A DNA stretch of 64,000 nucleotides, taken from Paenibacillus gyeongsangnamensis. Its GTDB lineage: Bacteria > Bacillota > Bacilli > Paenibacillales > NBRC-103111. Shown here one piece after another: positions 44,562-55,509 of this stretch (its first letter is position 1; each line of letters starts with the position of its first letter). The DNA lies in contig NZ_JAQAGZ010000024.1 in assembly GCF_027533625.1 (NCBI RefSeq), positions 1-64,000 of the forward strand. The letters run 5' to 3'. The position numbers and the translations under genes were made by a program. Under the pieces are notes generated by a model. It made no database searches. It was not told where the DNA came from and was given only the letters and a program-made list of their open reading frames with translations.

Positions 44562-47471
44562 ATGAAACTTAAAGTACTTAAAATAGTACGTCACCTCATA
44601 ACTCCCGTTCTCTTAGTTAGCATTTCTTGTTCAGGAATAATGAAAACCAGCGATTCTCGGCACGTATTGGCAGCTTCCGCTTCTAATGCTAGCTCTTCAA
44701 CAAGCGATAAAATGAAAAAAATTGGAACTTGGGACGGAGTAACGGAAAAAGTGACCCTCGAAACTCCTTATATTGATCCGGCTCAACAAGAAGTTAATTT
44801 TGGGATGAGATCGTTTTACCATGTTCCTTGGCGCGGCTATATGGACACTTGGGATTCCAGCCGATTCCTGAACGAGCTCGGCATGGGTATGAATTCCATT
44901 TATGCAAACGAAGCCGATGCAACGATGCAAGTACTATCGGAAGCAGGAATCACCCATGGGCGAACCGAAATGGGCTGGGGATTATTTTCCTATGATGACG
45001 AAACGAAATTTAGAGATCCGAAAAATCAGAGGAACCTTGAAGCCATATTAGCGGCTTACAAAAAATATAATGTTCGACCGCTCATTCTACTAAATGCGCA
45101 CTCTTCAGCACCAGTGCCAAATAAAACCATTCCTATTCGATTAAAGAAAGAAGCAAATGCGGGGGATCGGCAAATATTCGTTGAAAATACAGCCGGAATC
45201 ATACCGGGCTATACCGGATTGACCGGACAAGCCGTACGCGCAGCTATGTTTCCGGTTTTTACGGCGGTTGACTCGGAGTCGGGAGCGATCACTTTATCTG
45301 CGCCGCTTGAAAAACCAATAAAAGACAGCATAGATGTAAATGCCGTAATATTTAAATATCAGCCATTCCAAGGCATACAATTTTCAGACGGCAAGCCGAA
45401 TCCTGCCGGCATGGAAACCGTAAACGGATGGATTAAATACGTTGAGACGGTCAGTGAATTTGTTCGTACGCAGCTCGGAACGGAAGGTAAAGCGGATGCC
45501 GGCTTCGATCTCGAAGTATGGAATGAATATACTTTCGCAAGCGAGTTTTTAAACTCCGATAATTATTACAACCCGAAGCTTAGTTTCTCCAAACCCCTTT
45601 CTTACACAGAGGGCGGGCAAACCGTAACGGGATCTGAAGCCATATTAGGTTATACCTCTAAATTCATTTATAATCATCAAGAGCGTTTCCCCGGCGTAAA
45701 TGTGATCAGCGGTTTTTCAAACCAGAGACCCTGGGAAACCGGATCGGGCATATGGTCTGGGCAAGCAGGATTTAGTAAACATTTATACACAGGCTATGAG
45801 TCCGGTCCTATTTCTCCGGAATCCAAATTGCTTAACTTCCCGGTCGATGCCCTCAATCAGCCTGATAACTCAGGATTTTCGCCCGTTTTATACCGGTCGT
45901 TTCCGGAATATTGGTATTACTATTACCAAACGGAAAGCTTAGTGCGAGATTCGACCCCCTACCCTAATGCTTACACTGTACACTCTCGCTTCTCTTCCCC
46001 GGGAGAGGGAAGGAATTTTCAATTGTGGGAGAGTGAAACGAACTGGAACCGTGCCTTGCTTTCCGATGAATTAACAAAGACAACTGGGCTGAAAGCTAAT
46101 GATCCTTCGATCACAAACCTGCTTCATCAAATCGGTGCAAAAGCTCTTCTTAGAATGTATACGTTTTTCAGCAGCAAGGGAGTTAATACCATTACCGTAT
46201 ATAATGCCAAAGAAAATGACAGCTCTTATGCCGTAATTCCAAATTCCTTTTTCACTAAACTTCAGCAAAACAAATACCAATTGTCGGATGAAGTGCGTAA
46301 AGAAATAGGTCCTCAGCTTAATGTCATCAAGAATATTGTAAACTTGATGAAAACGGGAAAGAAAATAGAAAATCCAAGGCCTCTTGGCGTGGATAAACTG
46401 GTTGAATATAAACCGCAATTGGTATTTGAGGGCGATGGAACACCAGAGCATCCAAGCCGCTTTAATCGGGATGACTTCGCAGTGCTTCCTTATCAGCTTG
46501 ACGATAACAAGTTTGCTATCGGATATTACGTGGTGACAAAAAATTTAGCGCAAGTATACGACCAAAGCAAGTCCGTTACCGATCCATCGAGGTATCAAAT
46601 GCCGGACCAAACTTTTGATCTGAGCTTAACCAATATTCGCGGTAAGAATGCCAAGGTTTATTCTTATGACCCTGTGACGGATACAACCACTTCCGTTGCT
46701 GCACTAGAGGAAGGCGTTACGAGCTTATCCGTTAAATTGCAAAGCACAGACTACCCGAGATTTCTAATTGTAGAGGAAGACCAGTCGGGGCCGGCAATCA
46801 ATCAAGCAACCATTGGGAAAATATCGTCTGGAGGCGTACTATCTTTTACTTCCAACATCGATGCGACAGCAACGGTAAGCTGGGGACCTTATCCGCTTAG
46901 GACAACCGGAACATTCAACTTAGAGGAATGGAACGACGATCTGTTCAATAGCTATAACGGAGTAGCCCAGGTCGAACAAATCAATCATGACAAATCGCTG
47001 CCTGCCCGAAAAGGTTCTTGGAGATGGACCGGTACGATAACTCCGAAATACTCAGAGAAATATTTGTTTATGGCGAATACGGACGGTGCAATTAACGGAT
47101 TGTGGATCGATGATCAGCTCGTCATGGATAAAAACCAAACAACAGGGTACATTGAATTGCGGGAAGGGGAAACCTACAATCTAAAGCTTGATTATGCTAA
47201 CCCTTATGCCACGCCGCATTCCATGTCGCTTTATTGGTCCAGCCCGAGTCAACAAAAAAATCTGGTTGCACCAACGGAAGATGGAAAGCATAAGACGACG
47301 TTACAGGTTAAAAAAGATCAAATCGTTTCAATTCCTCTTGATGGGATGACAACAGGCGATGGCGTGAAGCTAGAGCTTACATCGGACGATGGGTTATATA
47401 ATGCTTTTCCAAGATGGGATAACGATACAAGAGGTGTGATTTATAATAATACTCTAAGGTATACCCAATAA
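44562..47471 (+). CDS. Secreted clan GH-A glycosidase-like protein with PA14 domain
   Basis: 969 residues from the ATG after GGAGG. Signal peptide to about VLAASA, then a barrel domain with FDLEVWNEYTF (asparagine-glutamate of the acid/base in clan GH-A) and FQLWESETNWN (likely nucleophile), then a PA14-like sugar-binding domain (SGSWRWTG-type segment through GLWIDDQLVMD). A paralogue is at 49-52 kb. It probably cuts or remodels the EPS outside the cell. No exact GH family can be assigned by eye. Confidence 0.82.
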   Translation: MKLKVLKIVRHLITPVLLVSISCSGIMKTSDSRHVLAASASNASSSTSDKMKKIGTWDGVTEKVTLETPYIDPAQQEVNFGMRSFYHVPWRGYMDTWDSSRFLNELGMGMNSIYANEADATMQVLSEAGITHGRTEMGWGLFSYDDETKFRDPKNQRNLEAILAAYKKYNVRPLILLNAHSSAPVPNKTIPIRLKKEANAGDRQIFVENTAGIIPGYTGLTGQAVRAAMFPVFTAVDSESGAITLSAPLEKPIKDSIDVNAVIFKYQPFQGIQFSDGKPNPAGMETVNGWIKYVETVSEFVRTQLGTEGKADAGFDLEVWNEYTFASEFLNSDNYYNPKLSFSKPLSYTEGGQTVTGSEAILGYTSKFIYNHQERFPGVNVISGFSNQRPWETGSGIWSGQAGFSKHLYTGYESGPISPESKLLNFPVDALNQPDNSGFSPVLYRSFPEYWYYYYQTESLVRDSTPYPNAYTVHSRFSSPGEGRNFQLWESETNWNRALLSDELTKTTGLKANDPSITNLLHQIGAKALLRMYTFFSSKGVNTITVYNAKENDSSYAVIPNSFFTKLQQNKYQLSDEVRKEIGPQLNVIKNIVNLMKTGKKIENPRPLGVDKLVEYKPQLVFEGDGTPEHPSRFNRDDFAVLPYQLDDNKFAIGYYVVTKNLAQVYDQSKSVTDPSRYQMPDQTFDLSLTNIRGKNAKVYSYDPVTDTTTSVAALEEGVTSLSVKLQSTDYPRFLIVEEDQSGPAINQATIGKISSGGVLSFTSNIDATATVSWGPYPLRTTGTFNLEEWNDDLFNSYNGVAQVEQINHDKSLPARKGSWRWTGTITPKYSEKYLFMANTDGAINGLWIDDQLVMDKNQTTGYIELREGETYNLKLDYANPYATPHSMSLYWSSPSQQKNLVAPTEDGKHKTTLQVKKDQIVSIPLDGMTTGDGVKLELTSDDGLYNAFPRWDNDTRGVIYNNTLRYTQ

Positions 47472-47514
47472 TGCCGGGGTAAAAGAGTATAACCCTTTTT
47501 ATACTAAGTAAATA

Positions 47515-47564
47515 ACCCGGAGGAAGATACTTCAAAAATAAGTATCTTCCTCCGGGTATTTTTT
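47515..47564 (+). terminator. Strong terminator of the GH-like gene
   Basis: An 18-bp perfect stem, ACCCGGAGGAAGATACTT (47515-47532) with its complement at 47540-47557, loop CAAAAAT, followed by ATTTTTTT. Confidence 0.93.
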
Positions 47565-47591
47565 TGTACATAAAAAATAAAATAATATTTA

Positions 47592-47606
47592 GAAACAAAA
47601 TGTATC
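47592..47606. promoter_or_regulatory. One-mismatch GATAC operator before a glycosyltransferase gene
   Basis: GAAAC-AAAAT-GTATC, 69 bp upstream of the glycosyltransferase start, in a gap of AT-rich sequence. A core promoter is not clear. Confidence 0.5.
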
Positions 47607-47674
47607 ATTTTACATTGGTTTTATTTTATATTAAATGAGAAGAAGGAATAAAATATTTTTTTAAGGAGATTCGA

Positions 47675-48760
47675 ATGAGAGTTCTATTATTAAGCATATC
47701 GCCTAATCAATCCGGTAACAGACAACGTACTGATTATTTAGCTGATGCACTTCGAATGATGGGACACGAGACACATATTGTTAGATGGAAAGCTTGGAGA
47801 CAATTGACTGAGAAAAACGAACATGCCTCGGATGATTTAACAATCCAGATTCTTCCAACATTCGCCAGATTAATGTCATCAAAAACCCCCATTTGGAATC
47901 AAACACTTGCTTGGCATAAGATTAAAGAAATCGTTCGTAAACTTAAAATTGATGTTATTTTTTGCCCAAACAACTGGTATGTAATAGGATACCCTCCCCA
48001 ACAGTTTGAAGTTCCCATAATAATCGATTATTTCGATTTATTAAATGATGAAATGGAAAAAAAATATCTACTTAACGGACGAACCGTTCTATGTACTTCC
48101 ATGGAATTGCAACAAAGAGCCCTAAGATGGACTCCTAATGCTCATTGGATTCCTACACCAATTGATGTTTCCAAGTTTAACTATTCAAATAACCAAGCAA
48201 AGCAATTAATTGGAATATCACCTAATACCATTGTGATAAGTCTAATTGGTTTAACTGCATCGCCGAAACTTTACTTTATTGATGCAATTGACCAAATTCA
48301 ACTAACAAATGTTAAATGTTTACTTATAGGTGACGGAGAATTATTTGAACCAATCAAAAAGAAAATATCAGAAGTAAATCATCCTGAACGATTTGAAATG
48401 TTAGGGAAAATATCCTATTTCGATGTCCCCAAATATTTCTGTGCATCGGATATAGGTATGTATCCAGGTGATGATGAAGATTACTATCATTGTGCTTGTC
48501 CGATTAAAGTGCTTGAATATACAGCTGCCGGAGCGCAAGTCATTTCAAATGACTTAAGAGAGCTTAGGAACTGGAGCTTTCCCAATGTGCATTTAGCTAA
48601 ACCCACCCCAGACGATTTCTGTATGTCGATAGAAAAAGCTATAGTTACACACGGAAAATTAGGAGACTTAAATAAATTTTCACTAAAAGCGGTTACTTCA
48701 CAATTGGATGAAGTCTTATATTCTGTCATTAAAAAAAGCCCTGTCATTAACGGATTATAA
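47675..48760 (+). CDS. Glycosyltransferase, GT4-like
   Basis: 361-residue GT-B protein: RTDYLADALRMMGHETHIVRW at the N-terminus and HCACPIKVLEYTAAGAQVISN at the donor site. AAGGAG ribosome site. The gene is clearly richer in A+T than the 19-39 kb transferases, which hints at a separate origin. It stands alone between the two large hydrolase-like genes. Confidence 0.85.
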   Translation: MRVLLLSISPNQSGNRQRTDYLADALRMMGHETHIVRWKAWRQLTEKNEHASDDLTIQILPTFARLMSSKTPIWNQTLAWHKIKEIVRKLKIDVIFCPNNWYVIGYPPQQFEVPIIIDYFDLLNDEMEKKYLLNGRTVLCTSMELQQRALRWTPNAHWIPTPIDVSKFNYSNNQAKQLIGISPNTIVISLIGLTASPKLYFIDAIDQIQLTNVKCLLIGDGELFEPIKKKISEVNHPERFEMLGKISYFDVPKYFCASDIGMYPGDDEDYYHCACPIKVLEYTAAGAQVISNDLRELRNWSFPNVHLAKPTPDDFCMSIEKAIVTHGKLGDLNKFSLKAVTSQLDEVLYSVIKKSPVINGL

Positions 48761-48789
48761 ACCAATAAGGAACATTAGGCAAAAGCGAC

Positions 48790-48829
48790 CCCATCGCCAT
48801 CCGGATTGAGTTTTGTCCTTGGCGATGGG
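48790..48829. terminator. 10-bp hairpin between convergent genes
   Basis: CCCATCGCCA (48790-48799) pairs perfectly with TGGCGATGGG (48820-48829) over a 20-nt loop. No T-run follows on either strand, so termination is uncertain. The rest of 48761-48946 shows nothing. Confidence 0.4.
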
Positions 48830-48946
48830 ATACCACAACAACAATGGTTCTATTAAGTACTTCTCTGATGATGTAAAATTTTCATGACTTTTTCAGAGTG
48901 CACCCCATTCCCCTTTCACCGTAGCACCTATGGTCATTGACTAAAC

Positions 48947-51900
48947 CTACAATACCGGATGGATTACAACGTTATCCAGATCATAGCCCACGGCATGAGA
49001 GCAGAAACCATGACATGTACCGTTGGATAGATTAGCTGTGCTAGTTATTGTCTTGACAATAACGCCATTTACGTAGAGAGTGATGGATGGCCCCTTTGCT
49101 ACGATTCTTAATACATCCCCGTCTTTAGGTACAACCGTAGTCGGTGCAATTACTTTGAAGTCTGACCAGATCGCATAGGTTCCGGTAGTCGCATCTTTAA
49201 CCACCATGTTGTAATGCCCGATGCTAAAGTTCAGGCCACGGAATACCAAACCCGTCATGTTGCCTTGCTTAACTACCTTAACTGAAATGTCTACATCCGA
49301 AGGATTAGCGGTCTTTCCATTAAGGTCCGTATACAGGAAGTCCAAGGTGTGCTTGCTCAGGGTAAGATGAACTCCGTTATTACCCAAATCAAAGATGCCG
49401 TCAGCGTTGTTGATCTTCCAAGTAATCCCCCCTACCGAACTGGTGCCGATCATACCGCTTCCGGTCGATGTTCGATTGAAATCGTCCGCCACTAAAAGCG
49501 TAACTGGATTAGCTGCAAGAGGAACAGCCGGGTCGGCATAATAGGAAGGAAGAGCCCCCTTGTAGTCATAAGACCACATGGGGAACTTGCTCCTCACAAC
49601 TCCATCGGTATAGCTCAGTTTAACCCCATCGCCGTCCCGCAACCCTGCGATTTCATACCATGTGGTTTGGTCTTTATATACATTGAGAGTTACTTTATTT
49701 GCAGGCAATCCCGTATCCGAAGAGACTAGAGGCTCCTTCTCCTGGCTATCGCTGTACCAGTAAATCGAAACGGCATTTCTTTCGTTGTATGCCGATGTAG
49801 ATTCAAACAACAAGTCGTATTCGACCCCTGCTTGCAGAGCAATCTGGTTGTTCCAGTCGAATGAACCTATTTTAAGAAGCTGTACATTGTTAATATAAAG
49901 ATTAACATTCGGTGTATCGGCATACATACTAAAATTGTAAACTTCGCTGTATTTCGGCTTAATTTTCCCGGTGATTCTCGTTTGGCTTCCCTTAGCCAAT
50001 GGGTGCAAACCACCTCTGTCCATAAAGTCAATTGTATCAATGTAGTCTATCGCAGTCGGAGCTTTAGTACGCCAGTTTGCATCATAATGATCCCAGAATT
50101 CTCGCTTAAACTTCGAGGTCTGCCGAACCGGATACCGCCCCCAAGTAACGTCCACAGTACCCGTAAAGTTAGGCACGAAACTGATAGCCCCGCCGCTTGC
50201 CGTCTTGTCTAGGGTGAACCCTGAGATTTGAGGACCTGCTGCCGCTTCCTCGATATTCAGGAACCGTGGGTAATCGGTAACCTCCAAATTTACCTTCATG
50301 GAATTAGCCGTAGAGGAAACAATCGTCACCGGAACCGACGTATTAGTAATCGGGTCATAAACCGATACGATGGCTTTAAATGGGTTAATGTTCTCAAGAG
50401 TTAAGTCAAACATCTGAGGAGGCATATCGTAAGCTGTTGGGTCAAGATCATCCTTGGTCCCAACCCACTTAAAGCAGGTATCCTGCGTCATGACATAGTA
50501 CGGAATCGTGAACTTCTTCTCGGTAATTTGGAAAGGCAGGACCACGAAGTTGTCTCGGTTATACATATCAGGATGTCTATCCGTCCCATCACCCTTGAAT
50601 ACTAAACGAGGTTTATATTCCACCACTTCGGCAACCTTAAGCTTGCGGGGATTCTCAAGGATCACCGAATTGTTAAACATCGTTATCGCATTCTTAAGCG
50701 ACCTGAGCTGTTCTCCCGCAATAACTCGCGCCGTATCCGTAAGGACGTAGTTATCGCTTTTAAGCTGATTGAAAAAGGCAGTTCGTATGACCGCAAAGCT
50801 TACGTCCGTCTCTTTAGCGTTATAGATGATATTCGTGGCTAACCCCTTATGGTTTTGAAACAGAAGCATCCGAAGGAACGTCTTAGCCGCGATATGGAAA
50901 CGGAGGTCGCCCAATCTTGAATCAGTGCTGGAAATTCCTTTTTGGTTAGCCAACGTTTGCGTATAGTTGTTCGTGAGGAAGTTGTTTTCGCTTTGCCACA
51001 CCTCAGAATAGATCCCGTCAAAGTTGGAAAAACGGTAGTGGTCTTTGAAACCGCTAGGGAAAGGAACTACATCATTGGTTATGGTTTCAGTTACATAGAA
51101 AGTATAGTTATGCTCTGGAAGGGCGGCCGTAAAGTAAGGAACGAAAGAGCTTGGGGTATTGCCTTGAGCATCTACCGTAACGTTAGGACTGTATTTCCAG
51201 TCAGACGCTAATCCGTTCCATTGAGATTTCGTAGTATCGTAGGCCGGATAGTAATGTCGGCTCAGTCCGTCGACCCCTTTGTGAATCCATCGCCCGTTCG
51301 GAAATGGGGTTTGGTTAGCGAATCCGTTAATGACCTTCGTTCCGGGATATCCAGTAACCGGGTCTTTTACAATATCCGCCGTCATAGCCAGAAGACTTTG
51401 ATACCCGAATACCACTTCACCGGATTTCGAGGTATACATATAGTCACTGCCGCTTTGGTAGATCGTCGGTGCGGGGTTATAGTAGTTGCCAATGCCGAGG
51501 AAGGAGCTGCCAAAAGTCATCTCGTTCCAGACCTCTACATCGAACCCGCCTACTCCACACTGAGCCGCAGCTAAATTGCAAACGATTTTCACATACTTAG
51601 CCCACCCGGCAATCGACTCGTCGCTCGCAGGATTAACCGTACCGTTCGCAAAGTATTTCGGGGAGAAAGGTTGATACTTTAGTTTCGTAAGGTTATAAGC
51701 CCCGACCGGGATTGCGATATTCAGTGGAACGGAAAGCTGAGCGATACCCGTTGTAGAATCCAGGGAGGTAATCAGAGGAAATGCATTTGCTCCGCTTTGA
51801 CCGCTTAATCCGGTATAGTTGACTATAATTCCCGTAAGCTTGGCGGGATCTAACTTAATCTGTCTATCCCCTACCGCCGCGGCAACCGTCAAAGCCGTAG

Positions 51901-52336
51901 GTACAAGTTTCATCGGGCATGGGCCGCCATGGTAAGAGCTAAGCAATATGAGCGGACGCAAACCATACTGTTTAAAGAGTGCTAAAGTGCTTTTAATTTC
52001 AGCCTGTTTTAAGGCGTTAACCCCAACGATTGTCTCGTCATCGTATTGGAGAATCCCCCAACCGATTTCATACCGGGTATGGGTCAAACCGGACTCAACA
52101 AGTAATTGAATGGTCGGCTCGATCTCCTTGTCATAGATGGAGTTAAACATTACGCCAATACCATTCTTGAACTTAATTCCCAATTGGGTATCCATGTAGG
52201 CCCGCCAACCCGCCTTATAGAAGGAGCCTCCTCCAAAAGGTACCTCCATTTGCGTACGATCTTCATATGGCCTTTCCAATCTAGCGCTTTTGGTAACTCC
52301 ATCCCATGTTCCTATCAAATCTCTTGGTGTTGTCAT
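48947..52336 (-). CDS. Second clan GH-A-like protein with PA14 and C-terminal lectin-like domain
   Basis: 1129 residues, paralogous to the 44.6-kb protein: GTWDGVTKSARLERPY, FDVEVWNEMTFGSSFLG (acid/base region), EVWQSENNFL (nucleophile region) and a PA14-like region near residues 790-900. The last 190 residues form an added beta-sandwich of concanavalin type (VADDFNRTSTGSG ... LRIVAKGPSITLYVNGV). Unlike its paralogue it has no signal peptide from the ATG after GGGGGAA. Whether it is exported otherwise, or is a degenerating gene, is unclear. Confidence 0.78.
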   Translation of the reverse strand: MTTPRDLIGTWDGVTKSARLERPYEDRTQMEVPFGGGSFYKAGWRAYMDTQLGIKFKNGIGVMFNSIYDKEIEPTIQLLVESGLTHTRYEIGWGILQYDDETIVGVNALKQAEIKSTLALFKQYGLRPLILLSSYHGGPCPMKLVPTALTVAAAVGDRQIKLDPAKLTGIIVNYTGLSGQSGANAFPLITSLDSTTGIAQLSVPLNIAIPVGAYNLTKLKYQPFSPKYFANGTVNPASDESIAGWAKYVKIVCNLAAAQCGVGGFDVEVWNEMTFGSSFLGIGNYYNPAPTIYQSGSDYMYTSKSGEVVFGYQSLLAMTADIVKDPVTGYPGTKVINGFANQTPFPNGRWIHKGVDGLSRHYYPAYDTTKSQWNGLASDWKYSPNVTVDAQGNTPSSFVPYFTAALPEHNYTFYVTETITNDVVPFPSGFKDHYRFSNFDGIYSEVWQSENNFLTNNYTQTLANQKGISSTDSRLGDLRFHIAAKTFLRMLLFQNHKGLATNIIYNAKETDVSFAVIRTAFFNQLKSDNYVLTDTARVIAGEQLRSLKNAITMFNNSVILENPRKLKVAEVVEYKPRLVFKGDGTDRHPDMYNRDNFVVLPFQITEKKFTIPYYVMTQDTCFKWVGTKDDLDPTAYDMPPQMFDLTLENINPFKAIVSVYDPITNTSVPVTIVSSTANSMKVNLEVTDYPRFLNIEEAAAGPQISGFTLDKTASGGAISFVPNFTGTVDVTWGRYPVRQTSKFKREFWDHYDANWRTKAPTAIDYIDTIDFMDRGGLHPLAKGSQTRITGKIKPKYSEVYNFSMYADTPNVNLYINNVQLLKIGSFDWNNQIALQAGVEYDLLFESTSAYNERNAVSIYWYSDSQEKEPLVSSDTGLPANKVTLNVYKDQTTWYEIAGLRDGDGVKLSYTDGVVRSKFPMWSYDYKGALPSYYADPAVPLAANPVTLLVADDFNRTSTGSGMIGTSSVGGITWKINNADGIFDLGNNGVHLTLSKHTLDFLYTDLNGKTANPSDVDISVKVVKQGNMTGLVFRGLNFSIGHYNMVVKDATTGTYAIWSDFKVIAPTTVVPKDGDVLRIVAKGPSITLYVNGVIVKTITSTANLSNGTCHGFCSHAVGYDLDNVVIHPVL

Positions 52337-52399
52337 ATAAATTTCCCCCATAAATTTTTTTTTCCATTGCGCGAATGGTATTGTATATATGTAAATAGG

Positions 52400-52414
52400 T
52401 ACTCTTTACGAGTA
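52400..52414. promoter_or_regulatory. TACTC-N5-GAGTA palindrome
   Basis: TACTC-TTTAC-GAGTA, 64 bp upstream of the large hydrolase-like gene. It has the same 5-5-5 geometry as the GATAC operators but other bases, so it could be bound by a related regulator. Confidence 0.35.
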
Positions 52415-52767
52415 TTTATTTATATATATGCAAATAAAATAATTATGAAAGAGATACTCGTACCACTCCCAAAATGAACGGTTAAACCAATTAGAAAATA
52501 TGGAATTTATATGTAGGGGAACTGAGCTACTGGCCCGGAGAGATGGATATCGTAGCTCTTTTGATGGGGATCATACTCGTATTAATAGAAGTAAGGCAGT
52601 GCAACGGTACGGCAAGCTCGGTATGCCAGAGGGGATATTGATGGCGAAAGAAGAGGCAATCTTAGCCTCCCTCGAAGAAATTAAATAATTTCACTTTCAT
52701 AACTGTTACCTATGACAATAAACAGCCAGCACCGTTTGAAAATTTCGAGGCAACTTTTGCTGATAAT
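52415..52767. other. Intergenic stretch with no convincing gene
   Basis: 353 bp of AT-rich sequence. It holds a 62-codon rightward ORF (52500-52688) with no ribosome site and no recognised family; its end (KAVQRYGKLGMPEGILMAKEEA in part) could be a decayed gene fragment. Confidence 0.35.
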
Positions 52768-53199
52768 TCATCTCTTGCCCAAATTTAGCTCCTTACTAAT
52801 GATCTTAATTGTCTTGTGTAATTTACTGGCATAATAAGAAATTAAGATTCCTACAGAATCAATTACAACGTCATAGATTCTTCCATCCCGGTTAAAAAAT
52901 AACTGTAAAATTTCCGTTAATAATGCCAACGTAATAGTAAGCAAAGCTGCGTAGGTTCTTTTTCTTGTCCACCAAAAGAGGAGAAAATCCATGATTGCAA
53001 ATCCTATGACGTGCCCTAATTTAACGATGATCCAATATGGGTGAACCAAATTATAATCCAAATAAATAAACAGATCTCTATACTTTGGATGGGGATTGAT
53101 GATAAATAATATTTTATCATTAAGAAGAGCGTGCAAACTGATGTTGCATGTGAAAATAAACAGGACAAGAGCCCATAAAATAACTGCAAATAGACGAAT
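52768..53199 (-). CDS. VanZ family membrane protein with unusual start
   Basis: About 144 residues. KLGHVIGFAIMDFLLF and LLTEILQLFFNRDGRIYDVVIDSVG carry the VanZ signature. The reading frame continues upstream of the first standard start (TTG, 53136) through a hydrophobic helix (RLFAVILWALVLFIF) to an ATT 5 nt after GGAGGGGG. So the gene either starts at ATT or lost one base after a TTG start at 53203. It follows gmd-rmd on the same strand. Confidence 0.7.
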   Translation of the reverse strand: MRLFAVILWALVLFIFTCNISLHALLNDKILFIINPHPKYRDLFIYLDYNLVHPYWIIVKLGHVIGFAIMDFLLFWWTRKRTYAALLTITLALLTEILQLFFNRDGRIYDVVIDSVGILISYYASKLHKTIKIISKELNLGKR

Positions 53200-53384
53200 T
53201 TCAACCCCCTCCTACTTTTTTCTATTTACAATTTTTCACTAGATATCCTATGAAGATCCCACTTTTCGAGCACCAAATGGCGAAATAAGGTGAATTACGC
53301 TAGTGTTTGTGTCGCCATAAGCGCATTCGCTATCCAATCACCATTCAGATAAAAGATCTTGGTAAAAAAGCAGCCGATAAAAGG

Positions 53385-54353
53385 CTAATGCCGATTATCG
53401 ACTGTAACATACGTTAACTCGCTATTTTTGTTTCTCCACCAAATGAGTGTTTCCTTCAAACCCTCATAGAAATCAGTTCTCGGCTTCCATCCGGTTTGTA
53501 ACTCTAGCAATCTCGAGGAACCGACAAATAAAGGGACTTCGGATGGCCTCCACTTCTCGGTATCTGTAACGATTTCAATAGGAGTGTTGGACAGTTCCAA
53601 TAGGTGATCCAGAATGTCTTGAATCCTTCTTGGCGTTCCGGAACATACGTTATACATACCGTTGGGCAAGGGCTTCTCGACGATCGAAACATAAGCATCG
53701 ATAATATCTGCACAATAAGTAAAATCCCTTTGTGCCGATAAGTCCCCGACTTTAAGTATGGGGGAAATCAAGCCTTTTTCAATCTTAACGATTTGAGAGG
53801 CAAAGTCGCTTATAACAAAACCTTCTTCTTGACCTGGGCCGAAATGGTTAAATGGTCTCAAGTGAATCGCTTGAAGCCGATGCTTTTTAGCCAGCTGGAT
53901 AACAAGCTGACCGGCGGCATACTTACTTACGGCATACGGATTTTGCGGAAGACAAGCGGCTTCTTCAGTGAGCGGCTTGCCATCCTTTCCCGCTAACCCA
54001 TATTCCTCACTCGAGCCAACGTTGATAAACCTCGAGTCAGGGCAAACTTCTAACATCGCCTGCATAAGGTGAATCGTTCCCAAAGTATTAGCGGAGATCG
54101 TCGCTGACGGATCCTGCCACGATTTCATGACTTTCGATTGCGCTGCCATGTGGAACAAAATGTCTGGCTGTGTGAGTTCAATAAATTGCTTAATTAAAGA
54201 GTAATCGGTAAGGGGAAGACTAGACAGACTTCCGATGTGTGGATCCTCTCGACTTGTTAAAGCAGTAGCGATAACCTCGTGATTCCTACTTCTCAGCTCG
54301 GCAACAAGATGCTTGCCTACGAATCCTCCAGCTCCGGTGACCAGCACTCTCAT
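53385..54353 (-). CDS. rmd: GDP-4-dehydro-6-deoxy-D-mannose reductase
   Basis: 322-residue extended SDR enzyme: VTGAGGFVGKHLVAEL (NAD(P) fold), PYAVSKYAAGQL (YxxxK) and RPFNHFGPGQEEGFVISDFASQI, diagnostic for Rmd. It reduces the Gmd product to GDP-D-rhamnose. AAGGAG ribosome site; 13 bp after gmd. Confidence 0.92.
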   Translation of the reverse strand: MRVLVTGAGGFVGKHLVAELRSRNHEVIATALTSREDPHIGSLSSLPLTDYSLIKQFIELTQPDILFHMAAQSKVMKSWQDPSATISANTLGTIHLMQAMLEVCPDSRFINVGSSEEYGLAGKDGKPLTEEAACLPQNPYAVSKYAAGQLVIQLAKKHRLQAIHLRPFNHFGPGQEEGFVISDFASQIVKIEKGLISPILKVGDLSAQRDFTYCADIIDAYVSIVEKPLPNGMYNVCSGTPRRIQDILDHLLELSNTPIEIVTDTEKWRPSEVPLFVGSSRLLELQTGWKPRTDFYEGLKETLIWWRNKNSELTYVTVDNRH

Positions 54354-54366
54354 AAGAAACGACTCC

Positions 54367-55416
<1,050 letters not shown>

Positions 55417-55461
55417 CTATTAATACATTCACTAAGTACAAAATAATCATAACACAACTAT

Positions 55462-55476
55462 GATACGAATTGTATC
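55462..55476. promoter_or_regulatory. GATAC operator upstream of gmd-rmd
   Basis: GATAC-GAATT-GTATC with perfect arms, 87 bp upstream of the gmd start. The core promoter around it is weak by eye. Confidence 0.75.
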
Positions 55477-55509
55477 ATTTTTTCATGTTTTTTACTGGTC
55501 TTAAGTACA

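Noticed and set aside
47515-47557. GATAC...GTATC match inside the terminator stem
   Set aside because: GATAC and GTATC are here arms of an 18-bp terminator hairpin with longer spacing, not the 15-bp operator.
52500-52688. 62-codon rightward ORF
   Set aside because: No ribosome site, no recognised domain, surrounded by AT-rich sequence; may be a relic but not supported as a gene.
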